From assembly GCA_029972225.1 (NCBI GenBank), contig CP124756.1, positions 1,098,001-1,162,000 of the forward strand: DNA of 64,000 bases. The letters run 5' to 3'. The stretch is from Candidatus Thiothrix putei (GTDB taxonomy: Bacteria > Pseudomonadota > Gammaproteobacteria > Thiotrichales > Thiotrichaceae). The notes under the pieces are model-generated. The model had not been told where the DNA came from, made no database searches, and saw only the letters and a list, made by a program, of their open reading frames with translations. Numbering within the stretch: the first letter of the stretch is position 1; each line of letters starts with the position of its first letter. Shown piece after piece: positions 7,453-15,564 of this stretch. Both the position numbers and the translations under genes were made by a program.

Positions 7453-8043
7453 ATGTTGGCAGTAAAAATGGCATTGGATAATGCGGCTTATATCACCGAG
7501 GCAGAATACTTGGAAGGTGAAAAACTTGCGGAAGAACGCCATGAGTATGTGGATGGCGTGGTGTACGCGATGGCGGGAACAAGTCGGCGACATAACAGTA
7601 TTGCGTTCAATATCGCTTTCAATTTACGTCTGGCTTCACGCGATAAACCTTGTGACATTCACTTATCTGATGTCAAAGCTAGGGCGCAACGCTCCAAAGC
7701 CTATTACTATCCAGATGTGATCGTGAGTTGCGAGCAAGATGAAGCGGATGAATATTATCTGGAAAAACCGTGTTTGATCGTGGAAGTTACCTCCAAATCC
7801 ACTGAGTGGAAGGATTACGCCGAAAAGCTGATTGCCTACCAAAAGCTGGCATCGTTGCAGGTTTATTTGATTGTAGCGCAAGATCAACCACTGGTAACGA
7901 TGTACTACAGCGATGCAGAAACGGGCTGGGAAGTGGCGCGGTTTGATGATCTGGAACAAGCGCTCACGTTGCCCTGCCCTGACTGCACGTTGACACTGGC
8001 GGAGATTTACGAAGGGATTGATTTTACCCAGCCTGCTGAATAA
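7453..8043 (+). CDS. Uma2 family PD-(D/E)XK nuclease-like protein
   Basis: The 196-residue protein has the Uma2 (DUF820) pattern: EYLEGEKLAEERHEYVDGVVYAMAG split across residues 18-43, then YYPDVIVSC, then CLIVEVTSKST, giving Asp...Glu-x-x with the restriction-endonuclease-like fold. It begins 17 bp after cas2, on the same strand and probably in the same transcript, and sits between the adaptation genes and the array leader. Uma2 genes are abundant in cyanobacteria and filamentous sulfur bacteria, and their role is unknown. A CRISPR function is not implied. Confidence 0.85.
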   Translation: MLAVKMALDNAAYITEAEYLEGEKLAEERHEYVDGVVYAMAGTSRRHNSIAFNIAFNLRLASRDKPCDIHLSDVKARAQRSKAYYYPDVIVSCEQDEADEYYLEKPCLIVEVTSKSTEWKDYAEKLIAYQKLASLQVYLIVAQDQPLVTMYYSDAETGWEVARFDDLEQALTLPCPDCTLTLAEIYEGIDFTQPAE

Positions 8044-8223
8044 TCCTTCCATTCGCCGCTAAATCATCGTAAAATCAACCCATTAACACGCGAAACCTGA
8101 GCGTGTCGCTTCTTTAAAAACTCACCTTGTTACATTTTCGCCCAAGACAACTTTTTATACAGTGAATTTCCTGCTAAGGGTCTCTGTAACCCACTGATTC
8201 AAAAGGCTGATTAGACACGAGCC
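8044..8223 (+). promoter_or_regulatory. CRISPR leader region
   Basis: This AT-rich 180-bp non-coding stretch lies between the Uma2 stop and the first repeat. It should contain the promoter for the array transcript; TATACA around 8156 is a possible -10 element, but I could not pair it convincingly with a -35. The array orientation (3' end of the repeat GATTAAGAC, like the usual 8-base crRNA handle) puts the leader on this side. The last 30 bases include a degenerate repeat-like sequence. Confidence 0.6.
8191..8216 (+). repeat. degenerate CRISPR-repeat-like sequence in the leader
   Basis: CTGATTcAAAAGG followed by GATTAGAC closely follows the 3' two thirds of the CRISPR repeat (CTGATTTAAAAGG...GATTAAGAC), with substitutions and small indels. 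It lies 7 bp before the first intact repeat, too close to be separated from it by a normal spacer. Confidence 0.55.
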
Positions 8224-9097
8224 TTCTGAAGACCGCCCTGATTTAAAAGGGATTAAGACGTTGCGATCATTGCCGTGATTAAAAATATTACTATTCTGAA
8301 GACCGCCCTGATTTAAAAGGGATTAAGACATTTAGGCATTACAAACTCCTAATCCTATTAATTTCTGAAGACCGCCCTGATTTAAAAGGGATTAAGACAC
8401 AGCGGCGTGACCAGCATACTCCTTGTTGGCGTTTTCTGAAGACCGCCCTGATTTAAAAGGGATTAAGACACGCCAATCTTAGCGCCTTTGCGCACTTTGG
8501 CCATTCTGAAGACCGCCCTGATTTAAAAGGGATTAAGACAGCATCTTCTTTACCGTTGCACTATGCAGCTTATTTCTGAAGACCGCCCTGATTTAAAAGG
8601 GATTAAGACCAGATCGTGGTGCTTATAGTTTGGATTTGAGCGTTCTGAAGACCGCCCTGATTTAAAAGGGATTAAGACAGATCGTGGTGCTTATAGTTTG
8701 GATTTGAGCGTTCTGAAGACCGCCCTGATTTAAAAGGGATTAAGACACCTTGCTCTGCACAATACTTACCAAGCTGATGATTCTGAAGACCGCCCTGATT
8801 TAAAAGGGATTAAGACGCGTGAGAAGTTCCATCTCATTGAGTTGTTCAATTTCTGAAGACCGCCCTGATTTAAAAGGGATTAAGACTTGCGCCAGAATTG
8901 GTATTGTCGTAATTTGCTTCTGAAGACCGCCCTGATTTAAAAGGGATTAAGACTTGCGCCAGAATTGGTATTGTCGTAATTTGCTTCTGAAGACCGCCCT
9001 GATTTAAAAGGGATTAAGACTTGCGCCAGAATTGGTATTGTCGTAATTTGCTTCTGAAGACCGCCCTGATTTAAAAGGGATTAAGACCCTAGCTTCT

Positions 9098-10479
9098 GAG
9101 CGACTTGCAAAATCCGACAAACTGAGTTGCTCAATTTTCAGCATTGACCGAACGCCGCATATTCAGCCGATTTTTTACTCAATTTGACCAACGAAACCTG
9201 AGCTTTTTCAGTTTTACCGTAACTTTTGCTAAATTTCACCCATACCGATGCGACTGCTCCTGTTTTTCAGTCAGTCTTCCCGTGTTTTTTCAAACCCAGT
9301 CGCTTTATAACAAGACACGCATCAGTTGATCAGCACTCAACACCAAAATCCCAAACATCAAGTGGCTGTAAACTTTTTGCGCACCTTGCACCCACACATT
9401 CCGACCACCAAATTCATCCTTCAGGCGGGCATTGGTTCGTTCTACGGTGCTGCGAATTTTGTAACGCTCGGCATCAGCAGGTTCAAACGCTTCTTTCTGT
9501 CCGCCGCGAGGATTGTGATCAATCAGAGGGACATGCCCCAGATGACGGCTGTATTCGTGCAAATCAGCACTGCAATAGGCCGCATCCATCAGGTCGTAGA
9601 GACTGGTGACACGTTGGGCACTGATTTGAGAGAGTGGGATGGCTGCCCCGCTGTCGTGAAAGGAGGCGGAAGACAGAATGGCTGCTATCGGGACACCACA
9701 ATCGGCGGTATCGATATGCAGTTTGTAGCCGTTCCAACTGTGCTTGTAGCCTTGGGCATTCTTCTTCGTCCCCCGGTTACACTGAACCGGTATCTCATCG
9801 AGTGCTTGCTGAAGTGACTGTTCCCGTTGGCGCTGAATCCGTGTTTGCCCTTGTTTTTTCTTTGGCTTTTCCTCGGCAACAGGCCGTTCACGTGCCTCAA
9901 TGGCTGTTGAATCCCGACACAGGTGGCCGATCAGCGCATCGCCCAAATACGTTTTCACCAACGTTTCATGCACACGTTCCGCTAAACGCTGTTCAGCAAA
10001 TTCAGCGAAGGCACGTGAAAAGGTGGATTCGGAAGGCAGTTTCTTGGTCAGGGGAAACCCGCAGATGCGTCGCAGGGAGCGATCGTTTTGCAGCCGGTCA
10101 ATGAGTGCTCGCGTATTGACAATATTGAGCACGCTTTTGGCGACAAAAGCATTGGCAAACCAAGATCGCTCCGTCGCTGGCCGTCCAGACCCATCACGAA
10201 AAGAGCGCACAAAATCTTCAATGCGCGTCAGCTCCAGTACGTGAATGAGCTTTTCAAGCTTGGGGGTCAATGTGCCAAAGGCATCATTGAAGCAAGGCAG
10301 TATTTCAATTTGCAGCAAACTCCAGCGTTGTGCAATCAGGGCGCGTTCGGTAGAATTCATAGCGTGGGCTTAATGGTTGTTTTGATGCTTCTATTATCGC
10401 CGAAAACGGCAGCCCACACTTCTTTTTTCCTTCAGATGAAGGAAGGTTCACGCTGAAAATGTAATTTTGCAAGTGGCTC
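9098..10479 (-). mobile_element. insertion sequence (IS5/IS1182-like) inside CRISPR spacer 13
   Basis: The element is 1382 bp. Its ends match as inverted repeats, GAGCgACTTGCAAAAT on the left and GAGCcACTTGCAAAAT read inward from the right, with a second matching block ATTTTCAGC further in. It is flanked by the direct repeat TTCT (9094-9097 and 10480-10483). Removing the element and one TTCT restores a 33-bp spacer, exactly the size of its neighbours. Family placement rests on the transposase type. Confidence 0.85.
9305..10360 (-). CDS. DDE transposase of the IS in spacer 13
   Basis: The 351-residue intact transposase has an N-terminal helical domain and a DDE core: Asp in CRDSTAIEA, Asp in DLMDAAYCSAD, and Glu in RSTVERTNARLKDEFGG. 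A basic linker (EEKPKKKQGQTRIQRQREQS) lies between the first two. The pattern suits the IS5/IS1182 side of the IS4/IS5 transposases. It is complete and flanked by good inverted repeats, so it could still be active. Confidence 0.85.
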   Translation of the reverse strand: MNSTERALIAQRWSLLQIEILPCFNDAFGTLTPKLEKLIHVLELTRIEDFVRSFRDGSGRPATERSWFANAFVAKSVLNIVNTRALIDRLQNDRSLRRICGFPLTKKLPSESTFSRAFAEFAEQRLAERVHETLVKTYLGDALIGHLCRDSTAIEARERPVAEEKPKKKQGQTRIQRQREQSLQQALDEIPVQCNRGTKKNAQGYKHSWNGYKLHIDTADCGVPIAAILSSASFHDSGAAIPLSQISAQRVTSLYDLMDAAYCSADLHEYSRHLGHVPLIDHNPRGGQKEAFEPADAERYKIRSTVERTNARLKDEFGGRNVWVQGAQKVYSHLMFGILVLSADQLMRVLL

Positions 10480-10882
10480 TTCTGAAACCGAAGGGAAATA
10501 TTTTGCTTCTGAAGACCGCCCTGATTTAAAAGGGATTAAGACGCAACCTGCTCGATGTAATCCATAGCAGATTTTTTCTGAAGACCGCCCTGATTTAAAA
10601 GGGATTAAGACCGCTAATTTTTTTCTTAGCGGCTTTTTTCTCCTTATTCTGAAGACCGCCCTGATTTAAAAGGGATTAAGACCCCGTTACGCTTATGTAA
10701 CCCTACGCGTAAGGTTTTCTGAAGACCGCCCTGATTTAAAAGGGATTAAGACTCATTTTACCAGCCTTTTGGTCTTTACTTTTTTTCTGAAGACCGCCCT
10801 GATTTAAAAGGGATTAAGACTTTGGCTATTGTTTTCTCTTTCTCGTTTTCAAGGGCTTCTGAAGACCGCCCTGATTTAAAAG

Positions 10883-12288
10883 CATCTCCTTATACACAAG
10901 TTCCCAAGCTGATGTAAGATAAGCAATTTTCACTCATGAACTGGTCATCTACCGAACTCACCGATCTTGATTTGGGAGACAAGCGTCTCGAAACACGAGC
11001 CGCCCATATCCTCAAAGCCATGCTGAAAGCCCCCCAGTCCAGCATCCCTAAGGCTTGCCAAAGTTGGTCAAGCACCTTGGCGACGTACCGTTTCTTCTGG
11101 AATGAAGCGGTGAGCCATGATGCTTTGATGGCATCCCACTTTGAAGCGACAGAGTGCCGAATTCGTCAACAAGATTCGCGGATTATCCTGTGTATTCAAG
11201 ATACGACCGAACTGGACTTCAATGGACAAGAAACCGAGGGTTTAGGGCGGTTATCCTACGACAAGCAACGCGGGATGTACCTGCATCCGACCTTGTGTAT
11301 TACCCCAGAACGTTTGCCGTTGGGCATCACCGATACGTGGATGTGGTCACGGGGATTGAGCAAAGCTGCCGACCAAGCCAACCCCAGCATCAAAGAAAGC
11401 CGCCGCTGGATTGAAGGGTATGAACGGGTAGCTGAACTGGCGGCACGCTGCCCTGAACACCGCCTCATCTATACTGGCGACCGTGAAAGCGACTTTTATG
11501 ACTTACTCAAACGGGCGCAAGCCTTGGATTACCCGGCTGACCTGCTGATACGGGCGCAACATAACCGGGCTTTGGGGGATGACCTCAAACTGTGGGATGC
11601 CATTGATCAACAAAAAGCGTTGACTCGTATCACTTTTACCAAACCGCGCAAGCAGGGTGAAAAGCCCCGTAAAGTGGTACAAGAAATCAAGGTGTTACGT
11701 TATACCTTGCGTCCCAAGAGTAAGCATCCGATGCTATTGACCTTGGTGCAAGCCAAAGAAATCAACCCACCCGCCGGAAAATCGCCCCTCATTTGGCGTT
11801 TAGTCACCAACCGTTGTGTAGAGACCGCCGATGCCGCCTGTGAACTCATCGACTGGTATCGGGCGCGTTGGGAAATCGAGATGTTTTTTGATGTTCTGAA
11901 AGTCGGTTGTCGCGTCGAAAAACTGCAACTGGACACCAAAGAGCGCATCGAAAAAGCCCTCGCGCTCTACATCATGGTGGCCTGGCGGATTATGTTTCTG
12001 ATGCGGTTGGGGCGTACCTGTCCAGAACTTCCTGCTGATCTGGTGTTTGACCCCTTGGAATGGAAAGTCTCCTTCCGACTCGGCAAAAAAGCACTACCCG
12101 ATGGCATACCTACCCTCAATCAAGTGATCCGCAATCTCGCAGAACTGGGGGGCTTTCTGGGCAGAAAATCCGACGGCGAACCGGGGGCTAAAAGTATCTG
12201 GTTAGGCTACTCACGCGTGCTGGACTGCATTTATGGCATTCAGATGGCTAGTGAGTTGGGAATGGACTGATTTGTGTATAAGGAGATG
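10883..12288 (+). mobile_element. IS4-family insertion sequence inside CRISPR repeat 19
   Basis: The element is 1406 bp with perfect 17-bp terminal inverted repeats (CATCTCCTTATACACAA and its complement). It is flanked by a 10-bp target duplication, GATTTAAAAG (10873-10882 and 12289-12298), which is itself part of the CRISPR repeat. Removing the element and one duplication restores repeat 19 at exactly 36 bp. The 10-bp duplication fits the IS4 family. Confidence 0.95.
10936..12270 (+). CDS. IS4 family transposase (IS50/Tn5-like)
   Basis: The 444-residue protein starts MNWSSTELTDLDLGDKRLE, as Tn5-type transposases do. The DDE residues are seen in CIQDTTELDF, YTGDRESDFYDL and the YREK signature YRARWEIEMFFDVLK, with exact Y-2-R-3-E-6-K spacing. 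It is intact and fills almost the whole element. Orientation is the same as the array, opposite to the other IS. Confidence 0.95.
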   Translation: MNWSSTELTDLDLGDKRLETRAAHILKAMLKAPQSSIPKACQSWSSTLATYRFFWNEAVSHDALMASHFEATECRIRQQDSRIILCIQDTTELDFNGQETEGLGRLSYDKQRGMYLHPTLCITPERLPLGITDTWMWSRGLSKAADQANPSIKESRRWIEGYERVAELAARCPEHRLIYTGDRESDFYDLLKRAQALDYPADLLIRAQHNRALGDDLKLWDAIDQQKALTRITFTKPRKQGEKPRKVVQEIKVLRYTLRPKSKHPMLLTLVQAKEINPPAGKSPLIWRLVTNRCVETADAACELIDWYRARWEIEMFFDVLKVGCRVEKLQLDTKERIEKALALYIMVAWRIMFLMRLGRTCPELPADLVFDPLEWKVSFRLGKKALPDGIPTLNQVIRNLAELGGFLGRKSDGEPGAKSIWLGYSRVLDCIYGIQMASELGMD

Positions 12289-12690
12289 GATTTAAAAGGG
12301 ATTAAGACAGACTCCCATTTCCCATTGCCAATCGCCTCGTTTCTGAAGACCGCCCTGATTTAAAAGGGATTAAGACTTCGCTTCGCGCTGCCCGTTTAGG
12401 AAAGAGCTGTTTCTGAAGACCGCCCTGATTTAAAAGGGATTAAGACTGGCTCGTTTGCGCTGGATGGCTTCGTAAAAATTCTGAAGACCGCCCTGATTTA
12501 AAAGGGATTAAGACTTTCAGGTACATGGCTTTGCCGCCAGTCAGTTGCACCATTTCTGAAGACCGCCCTGATTTAAAAGGGATTAAGACGCGATGAAATG
12601 ACGGGTTAATGCTTTAAGCCAACAGCTATTGGATAAGCTCTAATAGGCAAAGCAAAATTGCTCGCCTGATGCATCAATAACGTCAGTTGC

Positions 12691-13176
12691 TTATGGCACG
12701 CTTGCTTTCCAAGGTTTGCCATCAATCAACAGGTCGCGGATGGCGGCATTGCCTGCCTTATCCACCGACACCACCAACTCGCCGCGTTTGTTGCGGACTT
12801 TGGTTTCCAGAGCCTGTGCATACGCTTCGGGAATGTAAAACTGCTCAATACCCGCGTTGAATGCAGCACTGCTGTCACAATAGCCCCGGATGAATAAGTC
12901 ACAATCGGCAGGTAAGGCGTCAGCCAGGTATAGCTGACGTGTGGGGCGCAAACAGATCGCGGCTTCTACCCCGTGTGCGGTGCAGCCTGTACTCACCCCA
13001 TAATCCACTTGGTACATCAGGTAATGCCCGGAAAGCAAATCACGCGGGTCAAAACCGATGATGGGCAATACCACCGCTTCACCGCTGGCACGTTGCACAC
13101 TGTTCAGGTAAGCATTCAACGCCAACGCCAGAATAGGAACCAACAGCGCTATCATCAGCCCACTGCGCTTATGCAT
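12691..13176 (-). CDS. GDYXXLXY domain protein
   Basis: The 161-residue protein has an N-terminal membrane helix (residues 6-23, LMIALLVPILALALNAYL) and the segment DPRDLLSGHYLMYQVDY, which fits the GDYxxLxY family in which the name motif has here become GHYLMYQV. The rest is predicted to be periplasmic. It overlaps the upstream DUF2157 gene by 8 bp, the usual partner of this family, so the two form a conserved membrane pair. Function unknown. Confidence 0.75.
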   Translation of the reverse strand: MHKRSGLMIALLVPILALALNAYLNSVQRASGEAVVLPIIGFDPRDLLSGHYLMYQVDYGVSTGCTAHGVEAAICLRPTRQLYLADALPADCDLFIRGYCDSSAAFNAGIEQFYIPEAYAQALETKVRNKRGELVVSVDKAGNAAIRDLLIDGKPWKASVP

Positions 13177-14392
13177 GTTGCCCCCTTGTTACCCACTGCC
13201 GTAAGCGGTCGCGCCCTTTGTACCACGCCCAAGTCATGCCAATAATCAGGCTACCGGAGAGGATCAAGCCCACACCCGTCGCGGCTAACCCGCCCATGGC
13301 CTGAAAATATACAATCACAAAGCGCAGCCCGATCAAAAAGGTCACGGCGTTAAAGGTATGTTGATGCCCAAGATTGCCTGCATGAATGGCATACAAAAAC
13401 AAGATCAGCAGGGTCAGTAACGGCGCACGGATGTCGTCTGCTTGCCAAAAACTCACACCACTGCTGTCATGCGTGCCAAGCAAGGTATAGCGTTGTGCGC
13501 CGGTAAATAGCAAATCGGGGTGGAAGGCCAGCAACAACAGGGCGAGGCTTGCCAACAATAAGACTTTATTCAACCGTTGGTAATCGCGTTGCAGAATAAT
13601 GCTCAGTGCCAACAATGCCGCCGCCCAATAAGCGGGGTAATACCCTGCGACGGGATAATCCCTCAGTTCTCCCCCCGAACGCGCAATATCAGCGAATGCC
13701 AGCGCGAGCATGGCACTGAACTGAAACCAGAAAAACAGGCTGCCACTAAACCCGCGCAGTGGTTTGAGGTGCTGACTGAGGTAATACAGCAAGGCGCTCA
13801 GCAGGGGGGCAAACAGCAATACGGCGGGAAATGCCTGCAAATGAGAGGGCGTATGCCCGCCCATGGCAGCCACAATGCTCCAGGACAAGCCCAGCAAGAA
13901 CAGCGTTACCCAGAAAAAGCGCGAAAATAAATGACGTGCAAACAAACTGAGTAAAAACGTGATGGCAGCCCAAAACAGCAGGGCGTGATACCACTTGCCA
14001 CTGATATGGTAAATCTGCGCAATCAGGCCGATGCTGGCCAGGCACAACACCATGAAACTCACCAGTAACACCTCAAACCACACACCGTGTTGGCGGTTGG
14101 GGTATTGCCAGACAATCCCCGCTGCCAAGCCGCCCAATAGCGTAAAGTCTGCACCCAGCTTTAGTGCATCGGGAAGCGTTGCCCAATTCGCGGCGATCAG
14201 GGAAATAATGCCCAGCCCAATAATGACCGCACCCAGAATCATGAAGCTGTACAGCCAGCCGTTTGAATGCTGGCGGTGCTCGGCTTCAAAGCTGAGGATA
14301 TTGGCGTGTTGTGCGGGGGTGATAAGTCCCGCTTGTAGCCATTGGTTGAGTTTATGTAGGGTGCTCATGCTTTGCAGTGGTGAATCAATCAT
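13169..14392 (-). CDS. DUF2157 integral membrane protein
   Basis: The 407-residue protein has a cytoplasmic N-terminal helix-turn region (LNQWLQAGLITPAQHANIL) typical of DUF2157, followed by about ten or more hydrophobic segments. The start is uncertain: a later Met (MSTLHKL, residue 9) is equally plausible. It is translated just before the GDYxxLxY partner. Role unknown; the pair is a conserved bacterial membrane module of uncharacterised function. Confidence 0.75.
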   Translation of the reverse strand: MIDSPLQSMSTLHKLNQWLQAGLITPAQHANILSFEAEHRQHSNGWLYSFMILGAVIIGLGIISLIAANWATLPDALKLGADFTLLGGLAAGIVWQYPNRQHGVWFEVLLVSFMVLCLASIGLIAQIYHISGKWYHALLFWAAITFLLSLFARHLFSRFFWVTLFLLGLSWSIVAAMGGHTPSHLQAFPAVLLFAPLLSALLYYLSQHLKPLRGFSGSLFFWFQFSAMLALAFADIARSGGELRDYPVAGYYPAYWAAALLALSIILQRDYQRLNKVLLLASLALLLLAFHPDLLFTGAQRYTLLGTHDSSGVSFWQADDIRAPLLTLLILFLYAIHAGNLGHQHTFNAVTFLIGLRFVIVYFQAMGGLAATGVGLILSGSLIIGMTWAWYKGRDRLRQWVTRGQHA

Positions 14393-14467
14393 GAATGCAT
14401 GGTTGCAGGTTTGAGGTACGACTACAAGCGGTAGCTATCCATAGTGAGAAGCAGGCACAATAAGGTC

Positions 14468-15562
14468 ATGATCGAACTACGGCAACTTTCACAAAATGGC
14501 GAGCTTCACCTTTATTTGCAGGGTGAATGGGTGTTTGCGCAAATCGCAGCGATTAAAGCGGCCTTGCAACAGGTTCAGCCTGTGGTAGGTACGCCGTTGG
14601 TGGTGGATGCACAAGCAGTGGCACGGTTGGATGTGACAGCAGCATGGGTTGTGTATCAGCAGGCGCAATCTTGGATACGGCAGGGCTACGAAGTCCACTT
14701 TGACCATTTCCCCGCCGAATATCTGAGGTATTTCGCCGCCACAGAAGCCTCCGACTCTTCTCCCTCCCCTGACAAGGGGAGGCTAGGAGGGGTTTCTTTG
14801 TCCAACCTTTGGCAGGTATTGCGTTCTTTCATCACTTTCTTCGGTCACAGCATAGCCGCGTTATTCACCAGCCTGTTTTCCCCACACCTGTTCCGCTTTC
14901 GTGCTGTATTTCACCACGTATTCACCACGGGCATTAGTGCTGTGCCGATTGTGGCGTTGATTGCTTGCCTGATCAGCATTGTGATTACCTACCAAGGTGG
15001 CGGGCAATTGCGTGATTTGGGGGCGGAAATCTACACGGTGGATATGGTGACGATTTCGGTCTTGCGCGAACTTGGTGTGTTGCTGACCGCGATCATGGTG
15101 GCAGGGCGTTCGGGCAGTGCGTTTGCGGCGGAAATTGGGCTGATGAAAACCAATCAGGAAGTGGATGCTTTGCTGGTGATGGGCAAAGACCCGTTTCTGA
15201 TTTTGGTCGTGCCGCGTTTGGTGGCGTTGGTGATTGCTTTGCCGTTACTTACGGTATTAGCTGACATCGTGGCGTTGATGGCGGCTGCGCTGATTGCATC
15301 CACCATTCTGGATATTTCGTTTGTGCAATTCTTTACGCATGTCCAAACCAATATTGAGTTCCGCACGTTTGCGGCGGGTTTGATCAAAGCACCGTTTTTT
15401 GCGGTGGTGATTGCCTTGATTGGTTGTTGGCAGGGAATGCGCGTTTCCGGCTCTTCTGCCAGTTTGGGGGAACACACCACTAAAGCGGTGGTGGATTCGA
15501 TTTTTCTGGTACTGTTGCTGGATGCGTTGTTTTCCATCCTGTTCTACCGGCTGGGGTTTTAG
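14468..15562 (+). CDS. MlaE-family ABC permease with N-terminal STAS-like domain
   Basis: Residues 1 to about 92 form a STAS/MlaB-like domain (IELRQLSQNGELHLYLQGEW). A short linker follows, then the MlaE permease core with several membrane helices and the conserved VLRELGVLLTAIMVAGRSGS. It is the inner-membrane part of an MCE transporter that moves phospholipids between membranes (family knowledge). The ATG at 14468 was taken; a GTG 24 bp upstream is possible. The linker (SSPSPDKGRLGGVS) is encoded by a palindromic repeat. It is first of four coupled genes. Confidence 0.88.
   Translation: MIELRQLSQNGELHLYLQGEWVFAQIAAIKAALQQVQPVVGTPLVVDAQAVARLDVTAAWVVYQQAQSWIRQGYEVHFDHFPAEYLRYFAATEASDSSPSPDKGRLGGVSLSNLWQVLRSFITFFGHSIAALFTSLFSPHLFRFRAVFHHVFTTGISAVPIVALIACLISIVITYQGGGQLRDLGAEIYTVDMVTISVLRELGVLLTAIMVAGRSGSAFAAEIGLMKTNQEVDALLVMGKDPFLILVVPRLVALVIALPLLTVLADIVALMAAALIASTILDISFVQFFTHVQTNIEFRTFAAGLIKAPFFAVVIALIGCWQGMRVSGSSASLGEHTTKAVVDSIFLVLLLDALFSILFYRLGF
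14763..14782. repeat. palindromic repeat inside the permease gene
   Basis: CCTCCCCT and AGGGGAGG flank a 4-base loop, with further G-rich sequence (ctaggaggggtttc) downstream, so the insert probably covers about 14751-14803. It has the look of a dispersed C/G-rich hairpin repeat. It is read in frame as a Ser/Pro/Gly-rich linker between the STAS-like and permease domains. Confidence 0.7.
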
Positions 15563-15564
15563 TG

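Larger units (their letters stand above)
8224..12589 (+). CRISPR. CRISPR array, 23 repeats, interrupted by two insertion sequences
   Basis: The 36-bp repeat starts TTCTGAAGACCGCCC and ends AAGGGATTAAGAC. Repeats 1-13 lie at 8224-9087, 14-18 at 10507-10820, repeat 19 is split (10857-10882 and 12299-12308), and 20-23 lie at 12341-12589. Intact copies are identical, including the last. Spacers are 31-39 bp, mostly 32-35. Spacers 6 and 7 are the same sequence (33 and 32 bp) and spacers 10, 11 and 12 are identical. Spacer 13 and repeat 19 are each broken by an insertion sequence. The repeat end fits type III-like arrays, transcribed left to right. Confidence 0.97.

Noticed and set aside
8224-12589. 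Short frames across repeats and spacers as genes
   Set aside because: They arise from the repeated array sequence and have no ribosome site or family likeness.
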